From positions 1 to 64,000 of the forward strand of contig JBFWUB010000026.1 of NCBI GenBank assembly GCA_050247515.1: a stretch of DNA of 64,000 nucleotides, written 5' to 3'. The notes beneath the pieces are model-generated. The model was not told the origin of the DNA. It searched no databases and saw only the letters and a list, made by a program, of their open reading frames with translations. The position numbers and the translations under genes are program-made. Shown here in pieces: positions 1-7,324 of the stretch. The stretch's first letter is position 1. Each line of letters opens with the position of its first letter. The stretch is from RAM1 sp050247515. GTDB taxonomy: Bacteria; Pseudomonadota; Gammaproteobacteria; Burkholderiales; Burkholderiaceae_C.

Positions 1-140
1 CCTTATCCGGACTTCACGATGGCCAACCCCATCTCCAGGGACGACCGGCGCGCGGTGAGCTGCTCCGGGCTACGCCCTTCGCAGCTCACCGCACCAAAGA
101 CTTACACCACGCCCGGGGACATTACCGTTCACCGTTGGCT

Positions 141-548
141 TCAACCGAAAGCAGGGTGGCCAGATGTGCTCACGACCATCACGATGAACGTCTCGCTCAA
201 GAAGGACGCGCAAGGGAATGGACGACTGGTGACGTGAACGAGAATGCGGAGCAGATCCGCCGTGGTATGGCTTGGGTGTACACCGGTAATCAGAAGGACG
301 GCGAACAGCAGGCCGGCCAGGCCGCCCGCCACCGGGACCAGGCTGACCGGCAGCGGCAGGCTGACCTTGCTGACCAGGTTGAGCGTATGGATGGCCAGGA
401 AGGCCCGCGCCGCGTGGGTCTGTTGGGCAGACAGATCGCCGCAGCCGCCGTGGGAGTGGCGCCAGAGAGAGAGAGCGACGAGATGTGCGGGTCCGGACCG
501 CACTGGCGATCGCCGAAAGGCCGGGCCAAAGATCGAAGGCCCTGCCAA
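141..548 (-). pseudogene. possible fragment of a PepSY-type membrane protein
   Basis: An open frame of 135 codons contains one clear hydrophobic segment (around FAVLLITGV) preceded by a pattern (FLAIHTLNL) resembling the inner-membrane helices of PepSY-associated transmembrane proteins. The N-terminal third is arginine- and proline-rich and does not look like protein. The frame lies just downstream of the kup remnant on the same strand, in a stretch that is otherwise debris. It is most likely a decayed piece of an inner-membrane protein. The family assignment is a guess from the hydrophobic pattern, and no function should be inferred. Bases 1-140 hold nothing I recognise. Confidence 0.22.
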
Positions 549-588
549 TGCAGTCGAGCGTGCCTGGTGCGAGCCGGAGCGGCCCCGC

Positions 589-834
589 TTAAATCTGCAC
601 GCGCGTACCCAGTTCGATCACGCAGTTGTTCGGCAGCCGCAGGAAGTCAGCAATGTTGCCGGCGTTTCGGGCCATGAATGCGAAGAGGCGCTCCCGCCAT
701 AACATCATTCCAGGCTGCGGCGTCGGAATGATGGTCTCCCGGCTCAGGAAATAGGTGGTCTCGAACAGGTTGATCGGGAGCTCCGGAGACATGCAGCTGC
801 TCAGGACTTCGGGAATATTCGGTGAGTCCATGAT
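589..834 (-). pseudogene. kup: 3' end of kup, low-affinity potassium transporter
   Basis: The last ~80 codons of a Kup/TrkD potassium:proton symporter are intact up to the normal stop. They include the pattern MDSPNIPEVL, the strand around TTYFLSRETI and the ending NCVIELGTRVQI typical of Kup C-termini. Kup is an inner-membrane protein of about 620 residues, so nearly all of the gene, including every membrane helix, is missing. The break at about 835-840 coincides with the start of recognisable IS66 transposase sequence reading the other way. Insertion or recombination at the transposon therefore removed the rest. The fragment cannot function. Confidence 0.85.
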
Positions 835-840
835 GGTTCG

Positions 841-1590
841 GGTAAGGACGGCACGGGGCCGCCGATTCGGCTGTTCTCGTACTCGCCCAGCCGATCGACG
901 AAGACGGCGATGACGCTGTACGCAGGCATCCGCCCCGGGGCGGTGCTGATGACAGACGGATACGAGGTCTACGACAACGTGGCCGAGGCGCACCGACTCG
1001 TGCATCTGGCCTGCTGGACGCACTGCCGGCGGTACTTCCTCGAAGCCCTACAGGCACTGCCCAAAGACCAGCGTGGTCCGCAGCAGCTGGCCGCGCGCTT
1101 CATCGCGTTGATCGCCAAGCTGTACCAGGTCGAGGCGCAGGCTCGCCGCGACCAGGTCGACGCGATCGAGCTCGGACGCCGACGCCAGCAAGACAGCGTG
1201 CCGGTGCTGGCCGACATCGAAGCATTGCTGCTGGCCAACCTGCATGCCGTGCTGCCCAAGAGCCTGCTGGGGCGGGCCTTGCACTACCTGGCCTCGCAGT
1301 GGAGCAAGCTCAGGCGCTACGTCGAAGACGGGCGCTACAGCATCGACAACAACGTCCAGGAAAACGCCATCCGCCCGTTCTGCGTCGGACGGCGCAACTG
1401 GCTCTTCGCCGACACGGTGGCTGGCGCCGACGCTAGCGCGAACCTGTACTCGCTGCTGCAGACCTGCCGGGTCAACGGCATCGCCGGCTACCGTTATCTG
1501 CGCGCCTTGTTCATCGCTTTGCCGAAGGCCAGCACCGTCGACGACTACGCCGCGCTGCTGCCCTGGCGCATCGACCTGGCCGCCGTCTGA
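841..1590 (+). mobile_element. IS66-family transposase TnpC, C-terminal half
   Basis: The frame reads through GPPIRLFSYSPSR, MTDGYEVYDN, ACWTHCRRYF and DNNVQENAIRPF to a normal stop. These are the DDE-domain and C-terminal signatures of IS66-family TnpC, including the conserved NNxxExAIRPF segment. TnpC is usually ~500 residues; only about 250 remain, and there is no start codon with homology before position 910. The 5' half is lost at the junction with kup. The element's terminal repeat follows 50 bases after the stop. The matching 5' half of an IS66 element lies 57 kb away in the opposite orientation. Confidence 0.88.
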
Positions 1591-1620
1591 GTGGCTCCTA
1601 CGTCGCCGCCACCGGGGCGG

Positions 1621-1647
1621 CAAGGACGTGGTTCATTGATCGCTTAC
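1621..1647 (+). repeat. IS66 terminal inverted repeat (right end)
   Basis: This 27-base segment begins caaggacgtggtt and ends cgcttac, so its reverse complement starts GTAAGCG, the characteristic end of IS66-family elements. It lies just after tnpC and exactly where integrase sequence begins, so it marks the true end of the element. A 23/27 match occurs at 59184-59210 beside IS66 tnpA/tnpB. Confidence 0.8.
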
Positions 1648-1912
1648 GCTCGAGCGTCACATCGAAGAAGAACTTCAATCCCGTCAGCGTCGCGTTCACC
1701 GAAACGGCCGATGTGCCTGCGTTGACCAGGTGCAGCTGGAACAGCCGAAGATCCTCGGCCGAGGCGGTGTCGGGCGGGCGTCGCAAGAACCTCGCCAGGC
1801 TGCGCACGGCGCGGACGTAGGCGCTCTGCGTCTTGGGCGCCAGGTTGCGCATGCGCATGTCGTCGAGCATGCGCATGCGCAGCGGCGATACGGTGGCACT
1901 CGAAGGATTCAT
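1648..1912 (-). pseudogene. tyrosine recombinase, N-terminal fragment
   Basis: The segment encodes the N-terminal SAM-like DNA-binding domain of a phage-integrase/XerD-type recombinase. Visible patterns are DMRMRNLAPKTQSAYVRAV, LFQLHLVNAG and TGLKFFF. Recombinases of this type often accompany IS91-like elements. The reading frame enters the IS66 terminal repeat after TLERK, so the catalytic domain with the R-H-R-Y residues is absent. The preferred start is the methionine of MNPSSATV near 1912. The gene was interrupted by IS66 and cannot be functional. A second, catalytic-domain integrase fragment at 20768-20926 appears to be a different subfamily. Confidence 0.75.
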
Positions 1913-2164
1913 GATCCTGCTCCTGTCGGTGAGCGAGGCGGATTGCCTCGCTTGCCAACATCGCAGAATTGCCAACGGCCCGAGCTACCCGAACTCAGCC
2001 GGAGGACCTACCGCGTAGCGGTTTAGTCCTCTGGCCGGAAGCGGCCCTTTCTGGGCACACCGGTCAGGCTTGCCTGGCAGGACCAAGCAATTCCGCCTGC
2101 ACGGCGGCCACGGATCCCCAGTCCTCAGGGAGGCAGTCGTGCAGCCTTGAGATGTGCCACTCTT

Positions 2165-2868
2165 CTGGATAGTGGCGCCCTGGCACGTCAGCTGACCCTC
2201 GAAGGTTATCGGGGCCGAGGCGGCCGGCTCCTCTCTGAGGGCCAGCTTCAATTCGTAATCAGGTCAGAAGGCTTCATGGGCGACTACGTTTGGGGAAAGA
2301 AGCGTGTCCTCGGCAACGGCCGTCGTGTCGTCCTCCCCTCTGAGCAGCACCAGCGAATCGATGGGATCATTGAGCCGATCATCGCGCGCGAGCTTTGGGA
2401 AAAGGCCAACAAGAAGCTCAGGGACAGATCACCGAAGGTCCGATCCAAAGAGCAGATGCTGACAGACCTCAGAAGAGCACTGAGTGAGAATTCGAGCCTG
2501 CGCTGCCTCGATCTTCGCGCCCATGGGTGCGCGACCCTGAAGGCGTACAAGCAAGCCTTTGGCTCCTTCGTAGCCGCGCGCAGTCTCGCCTCCGAAGGTT
2601 CCCAGGCACTCGCAAGAGAAAAGAAGGTGCAGCGATATCACCGCTCGTACCGCATTGGTCGGGCATTCAAGGGCGACCTCGCAGACCTCCTCCGGGACGC
2701 TGGGGCCACCGTGTCGCACGGGGTCAAGGAGTGCGCGCTGCAGGTTAATGGAAAGCGGATTCAGATCCAGTTGGCATGGGAGCACGGCAGTGACCGAGAC
2801 CGAGCATGGTTCGTGGGCCGTCACCGGCACCGCGCCTGGGATTGCCTAGTGGTCCTGAGGATGAACGA
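2165..2868 (+). pseudogene. large serine recombinase, C-terminal half (inverted relative to its N-terminal half)
   Basis: The frame opens at ALARQLTLEG and continues through the recombinase-domain signature GDYVWGKKRVLG, QRIDGIIEPII and RELWEKANKKL, then a coiled, charged region. It fades after VVLRMNEDE. This is the DNA-binding 'recombinase' domain and zinc/coiled-coil part of a large serine recombinase. Its catalytic half is on the opposite strand at 2881-3554. The N-terminal half ends at FARYAGT and this half starts at ALARQL, exactly adjoining positions in intact family members. The gene was therefore cut by an inversion of about 0.7 kb. A 6-bp inverted repeat (gccact/agtggc, 2156-2176) sits on the left junction. 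Confidence 0.75.
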
Positions 2869-2880
2869 GGACGAGCGAGC

Positions 2881-3554
2881 CCAATCCTTGTCCCTGCGTA
2901 CCGCGCGAAGATCAGCCGTACAAGGTCGATCTCTTCGGGGGGACCTGGGATCAACCTGATGCGGTCCGTCTGAATGGCCTTTCGCTCGTGGGGGCCCAAG
3001 ATCATCTTCGGGATGCCATCCTTTGACACCACCTGCCGCACCAGGCCGAGGCTGGGCACGCCGGTCATCTTATGACCCATGGAGGCGAGCTTGTGCATGC
3101 CTGCGCGCACCTTGACCCCCAGTTCTCGGGAGTACTCCGCAGCCATTGCCCGTTTCAGGCTCTTCATCAAAGCGGAGTAGGGGGTCGATTCACTCGGGAA
3201 GCCCTCGGCCACATAGACCACATCAACACCGTGCCTGCGGCAGTGATAGTCCCAATAGGCCGATTCGTCTGTGTCCTGGAAGCGCCCCCATCTGCTGATG
3301 TCGTACACCAAGATCGTGCTGAAGGCGCAGCGAGGATCGGTCACCGCCGTCATGAGGCGCTGCATGGCGGGCCGGTTTGCGATTCTCAGACCGCTCCTGG
3401 CCTCGTCTTCAAACGAGTCGACGATCTCGATGTTTCTCTGAGCCGCATAGCTGCCGATGGCATCCTGCTGAAGCGTTATCGACAGATCCTGCCTGTCCGT
3501 GGACATCCTGAGGTACTGCACGGCCCTGCGAGGCCCGTCCTTAGGCTTTGCCAT
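2881..3554 (-). pseudogene. large serine recombinase, N-terminal catalytic half
   Basis: ATG at 3554 follows a good ribosome-binding site (AAGGAGACG). The protein starts MAKPKDGPRR and carries the resolvase/invertase catalytic domain: YLRMSTDRQDLS with the nucleophilic serine, the DEARSG and NRPAMQRL segments, and ILVYDISRWGR. It then reads GHKMTGVPSLG and the start of the recombinase domain, ending near FARYAGTRIG. Beyond that the frame runs into the reverse strand of the C-terminal half. Family proteins have ~500-600 residues; about 225 remain in frame. With an intact catalytic domain and start site it could still be translated, but it lacks its DNA-binding domain. It is either a dead gene or an inverted OFF state. 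Confidence 0.8.
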
Positions 3555-3600
3555 GCTCGTCTCCTTGGCTGACCCATCACACCTCAAGTGGTTCCGGAAT

Positions 3601-4117
3601 TCAACCCACAAACGGTCCGAGCACTGTCCTCTGATTTTTCTCGGGTTCTGCCAAAGTTGAGTAGCCAGCTCAAGGGCGGCGCAAGTCTGCTACGCGGCTC
3701 GCACGGGGCGGTGCCCGTCGAGGGCCTTTGTGTGGCGAAACAGCGCTTTGCCGGCACCTGACTGCGCGACGAACTGCTGGGCTCGGGAGAAACCTGACAG
3801 GTATTGTTTTCTGGCGTTCATCCGCAGCGACAAACCATTCGTCTCTGACAGGTTATTGGGCGGCTTTTTTTCGGTGCCGTGTCCTGCGGCGTGCCATACA
3901 GCTTTTGTTTTTCCGAGCAGCCTTGCTTGGAGAAACAAATCCTGTCACGTCCAAAACATAAGCTGTAGGGATTCCGTAGCCCGCAATCCGGAGCCCGGCG
4001 CCCAAAGCCGAGAGTTCGGATCTCAGATCCTTGGATCTCCTCCTTCGCAAAATGAGTCCGGAAGCGTTCCGCGGAATCCTGAGGCCCTGAGCGCGGACGG
4101 TGCCCGGAAACCTACTC
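3601..4117. other. gene-free spacer between recombinase and tRNA scar
   Basis: No convincing coding region is present; open frames here lack family resemblance and good ribosome-binding sites. The stretch is visibly richer in A/T, with several T-tracts, than the catabolic genes to its right. It contains the repeated TGACAGG elements described separately. Its position between a recombinase gene and a tRNA 3' fragment is that expected of an integration-site or recombinase-control region. That role is inferred from location only. Confidence 0.4.
3794..3947. repeat. three TGACAGG elements, two direct and one inverted
   Basis: Related sequences occur at 3794-3810 (ctgacaggtattgtttt), 3845-3857 (ctgacaggttatt) and, reversed, at 3933-3947 (read as gtgacaggatttgtt on the minus strand). 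They share TGACAGG followed by an A/T-rich tail. They lie upstream of the serine recombinase start and before the tRNA-Phe fragment. Candidate roles are recombinase-binding sites or operators. Three short matches could also be chance. Confidence 0.35.
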
Positions 4118-4168
4118 TGCGGATTGAAAATCCGCGTGTCGGTGGTTCGATTCCGCCCCAGGCCACCA
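4118..4168 (+). tRNA. 3' fragment of tRNA-Phe(GAA), attachment-site scar
   Basis: The anticodon stem and loop (gcgga-ttgaaaa-tccgc, anticodon GAA at 4126-4128), variable loop, T arm (ggttcgattcc) and acceptor 3' strand ending CCACCA are all present. The D arm and the 5' acceptor strand are missing: upstream bases do not supply the GGCCTGG partner of the 3' acceptor strand. Integrases that use tRNA genes commonly leave such a 3' duplicate. This is therefore best read as one end of a former or present genomic island. It is not a functional tRNA. Confidence 0.8.
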
Positions 4169-4176
4169 GAATGTTT

Positions 4177-4206
4177 AGCCCCAGTGCCCGCAAGGGACCT
4201 GGGGCT
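4177..4206 (+). terminator. intrinsic terminator of the tRNA-Phe unit
   Basis: An 8-bp perfect stem (agccccag/ctggggct) with a 14-base loop is followed by ttgttctttg. It lies ten bases after the CCACCA end of the tRNA fragment. It was probably copied with the tRNA 3' end when the attachment site was duplicated. Confidence 0.65.
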
Positions 4207-4481
4207 TTGTTCTTTGCGCGTACGCACGCGGATTGCGCCACCCTTATGTCTGTCGTTTGATCCGGGGCGCACCACCTGGACAAACAAACGCGCGCTCTCC
4301 TACCCGGATGCTCTCGGGCAATGCGACTCTCGCGACGAAGCTGCTGAGCGGAGCCGCTTGTTGGTGCTCGGCGTTACGCTGCGTTCAGAAGGTCCAGAAG
4401 CCGATCTCCACAGGCAGACCCGCCCACTTCGGTCCACCCATTGACCTCCGCCTGGTCGTTACGGATCACTTGAACACCCGT

Positions 4482-5261
4482 TCACTCAAGAACGTCGACG
4501 AAGGACGTGGTGGACAGGCCCGCAAGCCAGTAGTCGCTTGTGGCCTCCATAAGACCAAGCCAATGTGCCTCGGCGCCCGGCCCGTTGCGGGCCTCGATCA
4601 GTTCTATGAGTTTTTCGTGGCCTTGAAGTCCACGACGGGCCAACTTCAAGTACCGGGCCTGGTCGGCAGGCTTGAGTCGGTGTGCCAGACGAAGGTGCGT
4701 TTGCACCACACCATGCAGTGCCTGCCCCACGACGCCTATCGTCACGTTGCCGCATTGCTCAAGGAGAACCCTGTGAAAGTCAGCGAGCGCAACGGACAGC
4801 TTGCCGTAATCGTCCACCATCGCATATTCGACCGCCAGCTGTTGGCGCAAGGCTTCGCACGCCTGCTCTGGACGGTTCTGGGCGCTCAGCCGCGCAGCTG
4901 GCGGCTCGATGAGCATGCGCACCTGATAGACCTCCCCGATCGTCGCGCCCCGCGCCTGTAAGAGCGTGCCCGTGATGCGCGCCAGAACATCCGCGCCGAT
5001 CTCGTTGACGCGGGCGCCACCGCGCATGCCGCGCGACAAGGTGATGAGCCCTTCGAATTCCAGGATCCGGATCGCTTCGCGGACGGTGGCCCGGGAAACC
5101 TCGAAGTCGCTGATCAGCTGGGCTTCCAGCGGCAGGGTGTCACCTGGCTTGAGCTCGCCTCGCACGATGGCGTTGCGAATGCGCGATGCGACGAGTTCGG
5201 ATGTCTTGGGAACGCGGATGTTTGAATGAATCAATCTTGAGGTCTCTTTGCACAAGGCCAT
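4482..5261 (-). CDS. GntR-family (FadR subfamily) transcriptional regulator
   Basis: This is a 259-residue DNA-binding repressor/activator. The N-terminal winged helix-turn-helix spans about residues 18-85 (SDFEVSRATVREAIRILEFEGLI). A C-terminal FCD effector domain of six or seven helices follows, with the usual metal-site pattern DFHRVLLEQCGN and later histidines in the GHEKLIELIEA helix. FCD regulators sense organic acids or acyl-CoAs. The gene is last on the minus strand after the Bug receptor and carboxylase operon, with a 153-base gap, so it probably controls that operon. The ligand is unknown. ATG at 5261 is the first start in frame, and no strong Shine-Dalgarno sequence is seen. Confidence 0.88.
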   Translation of the reverse strand: MALCKETSRLIHSNIRVPKTSELVASRIRNAIVRGELKPGDTLPLEAQLISDFEVSRATVREAIRILEFEGLITLSRGMRGGARVNEIGADVLARITGTLLQARGATIGEVYQVRMLIEPPAARLSAQNRPEQACEALRQQLAVEYAMVDDYGKLSVALADFHRVLLEQCGNVTIGVVGQALHGVVQTHLRLAHRLKPADQARYLKLARRGLQGHEKLIELIEARNGPGAEAHWLGLMEATSDYWLAGLSTTSFVDVLE

Positions 5262-5414
5262 TGCGCCTCGGCCATGCCGTTACTCGTGCGCTCGGGATTC
5301 TACGGACATGGCTTGGATGGGAGGGCAAGCCAGGTCCGTCTGGACGACGCCGCCAGGTTCGGGGTCCGCGTGCTTGCGAGCCCCGGCCGGTGACGACGTA
5401 CACCGAAAGCCCGG

Positions 5415-6392
5415 TTAGTTCGGTGCTTGCGGGACGTAACCGCTGGCCTTGACGACGTCGCCCAGGACTTTGCGTTCGATGCGCATGGCGGCTGTCATTT
5501 CGGCCGGCGACATGGGGGAGAAAGACAGCGATTGCATCTCCAGCTTTTCGCGGATGGCGGCGCTCTTGAACATGGGTTGCACCGCGCCGTAGAGCTTGTT
5601 CACCAGCTCGGGAGGCATCTTCGCCGGCCCGAAGACGCCCATCGTGGTAGTGCCCCTGATCTTGAACCCCACTTCGTTGAACGTCGGGATTTCCGGTGCG
5701 CGGGGGTCGCGGGCGTCCCCGGTGACGGCCAGCACCTTGATGCGCCCGGCGCGGTACAGCTCGATGAGCGCAGGGTAGCCGGTGATCAGCATCGGGAGTC
5801 TTCCGGCGATCAAGTCGCTCAGCCCCGTCACGCTGGTGTTGTAGGGCACATGGGTCATCTTCAGGCCATGGTGAATGCCCATTGCGGATCCGATGAAATG
5901 GGGGAGTGATCCGATGCCGGGCGCAGTGGCGAAACTCGCGCCATCGCCCTGGCGACGCAGCGACTCGATCAGTTGTGCGTAATCCTTTGGGCCGGAGGCC
6001 GGTACGGCGACGGCCATCTCGAACTTGGCGATGCCGGCGATGGGCGTGAAGTCGGCCTCGCCGTCGTAGTCGAGACGCGTGTACAGATGCGGGTACAGGG
6101 TGAAGACGGTCGACGTCGTGAAGACGAGGGTTCGTCCGTCGGGTGCCGCGCGCTTGACCTCCGCCAGCGCCAGCCGTTGTCCAGCACCAAACTTCTGAAC
6201 GACGATGGCGGGTCGCTTCAGCGACTCACGCATGGAATCGGCGACCAATCGTGCGGTCGAATCCATCGCGGTGGGGGCGCCCACCACGATGGTGATGGGC
6301 GAACTGTCGTCTTGCGCATGCGCAAGCAGCGGCAGGGCCCCACAGGACCCTGCGGCGATGGCCTTCAATGTCGTGCGGCGAGTTACGTTCAT
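5415..6392 (-). CDS. Bug-family (TctC-like) periplasmic solute-binding protein
   Basis: This 325-residue exported binding protein belongs to the tripartite tricarboxylate transporter receptor family. The N-terminus has TRRTTLKAIAAG and a hydrophobic stretch ending LLAHAQ, a Sec- or Tat-type signal. The mature part begins with the family strand ITIVVGAPTAMD. Later family landmarks are AGQRLALAEV, FTPIAGIAKFEMA, THVPYNTSVTGL and EIPTFNEVG. ATG at 6392 follows AAGGAGAC. The protein would capture a carboxylated or aromatic anion in the periplasm. It sits 67 bases after the VOC gene in the acyl-CoA carboxylase operon, suggesting it binds that pathway's substrate. No TctA/TctB permease is adjacent. 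Confidence 0.9.
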   Translation of the reverse strand: MNVTRRTTLKAIAAGSCGALPLLAHAQDDSSPITIVVGAPTAMDSTARLVADSMRESLKRPAIVVQKFGAGQRLALAEVKRAAPDGRTLVFTTSTVFTLYPHLYTRLDYDGEADFTPIAGIAKFEMAVAVPASGPKDYAQLIESLRRQGDGASFATAPGIGSLPHFIGSAMGIHHGLKMTHVPYNTSVTGLSDLIAGRLPMLITGYPALIELYRAGRIKVLAVTGDARDPRAPEIPTFNEVGFKIRGTTTMGVFGPAKMPPELVNKLYGAVQPMFKSAAIREKLEMQSLSFSPMSPAEMTAAMRIERKVLGDVVKASGYVPQAPN

Positions 6393-6459
6393 GCTTGTCT
6401 CCTTTTCGTTGAGGGTGTCGTTTACTGAACGGAAACCTGATGCGGTCATCCGATCGTGC

Positions 6460-7254
6460 TCAGGGCTCTACCAAGCGGATGCGAGTGCCGCATACGATCA
6501 CACCGTCGGCCCAGGTCATCACGCCCAATCGGGCTGCGCGCTGGAGAATCGGCTGGCGCTCGGCCACCACCAGGTCAAAACCGCCCAGCCCTTCTCCCCG
6601 GCCATCGGTTGCCGGCCCAAATTGCAGGATCCCCAGGTCCAGCGGCATGTCGAAGCTGTCAGGTCCGCGCTGCGTCAGCGGCTTTTCGAGCATTCCGCTC
6701 CAGCGTTGCGCCAGCGCTCTCGGATCCGGGCTCTGCAACTCGGCGCCGACGATCTCCAATGCGCTGGCGCTGCGCCGGGCCTTGCGCCACCAGTGCGGAC
6801 CGGCCGGGAGGTAGGGGCCGACCAGGCCGTGGCGCCCTTCGGTTTCGTTCAATGAAATCAGCGAGCCGCCCGTATCCGCCGGGTGCAACTGGATCTCGTT
6901 GAAACCATCGTGCTTGGGACTGAAGACGATGCGAACGCCGTGATGTTCCAGGTGGGCCCGACGCTTCTCGACGTCGTTGCACTCCAGGATGACCATGTAC
7001 CCGCCATCTCCGCCGCGTCGCAGCAGGTAGCGTCCGGCCGGCGCTGTTTTCGGGTCGACGCCCGGGTTCAATCCCACGACTTCGAGGAACGAGCCGCCAA
7101 TTTCGAACACGACGTTGTGAATGCCGAACTTGCCGTCGAACAGGTTGCTATGGTGGCAAGGCTCGATCTCGAAGAGCTCGCACAACTGGGCCTCCACCGG
7201 GGGGAGGTGATGCGTGACGAGACAGATCTGGTGCAAACGCAGGGATCCCGACAT
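6460..7254 (-). CDS. VOC-superfamily (glyoxalase-like) protein
   Basis: This 264-residue cytosolic protein has the paired beta-alpha-beta-beta-beta modules of the vicinal-oxygen-chelate fold. The first module opens RLHQICLVTHHLPPVEAQL and includes FEIGGSFLEVVGL and YMVILECNDVEK. The second starts near ALEIVGAELQSPDP. Members include dioxygenases, epimerases and lyases that bind a divalent metal through His/Glu side chains. The His in LHQICLV and the Glu in FLEVVG are candidate ligands. In an operon with an acyl-CoA synthetase, a crotonase and a carboxylase, an acyl-CoA epimerase or lyase role is conceivable but not demonstrable. ATG at 7254 was chosen; it lies 70 bases after the ligase stop. 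Confidence 0.75.
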   Translation of the reverse strand: MSGSLRLHQICLVTHHLPPVEAQLCELFEIEPCHHSNLFDGKFGIHNVVFEIGGSFLEVVGLNPGVDPKTAPAGRYLLRRGGDGGYMVILECNDVEKRRAHLEHHGVRIVFSPKHDGFNEIQLHPADTGGSLISLNETEGRHGLVGPYLPAGPHWWRKARRSASALEIVGAELQSPDPRALAQRWSGMLEKPLTQRGPDSFDMPLDLGILQFGPATDGRGEGLGGFDLVVAERQPILQRAARLGVMTWADGVIVCGTRIRLVEP

Positions 7255-7324
7255 GGGAAGTCCTTTTCTTCAGTTCAATCAATCCAGCGATCAAGCCTGC
7301 AGGCAGGTAGACAAGCGGCGGGCA

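Noticed and set aside
4023..4283. A minus-strand frame containing WGGIEPPTRGFSI.
   Set aside because: It is the translated reverse complement of the tRNA-Phe fragment, a familiar annotation artefact, not a protein.
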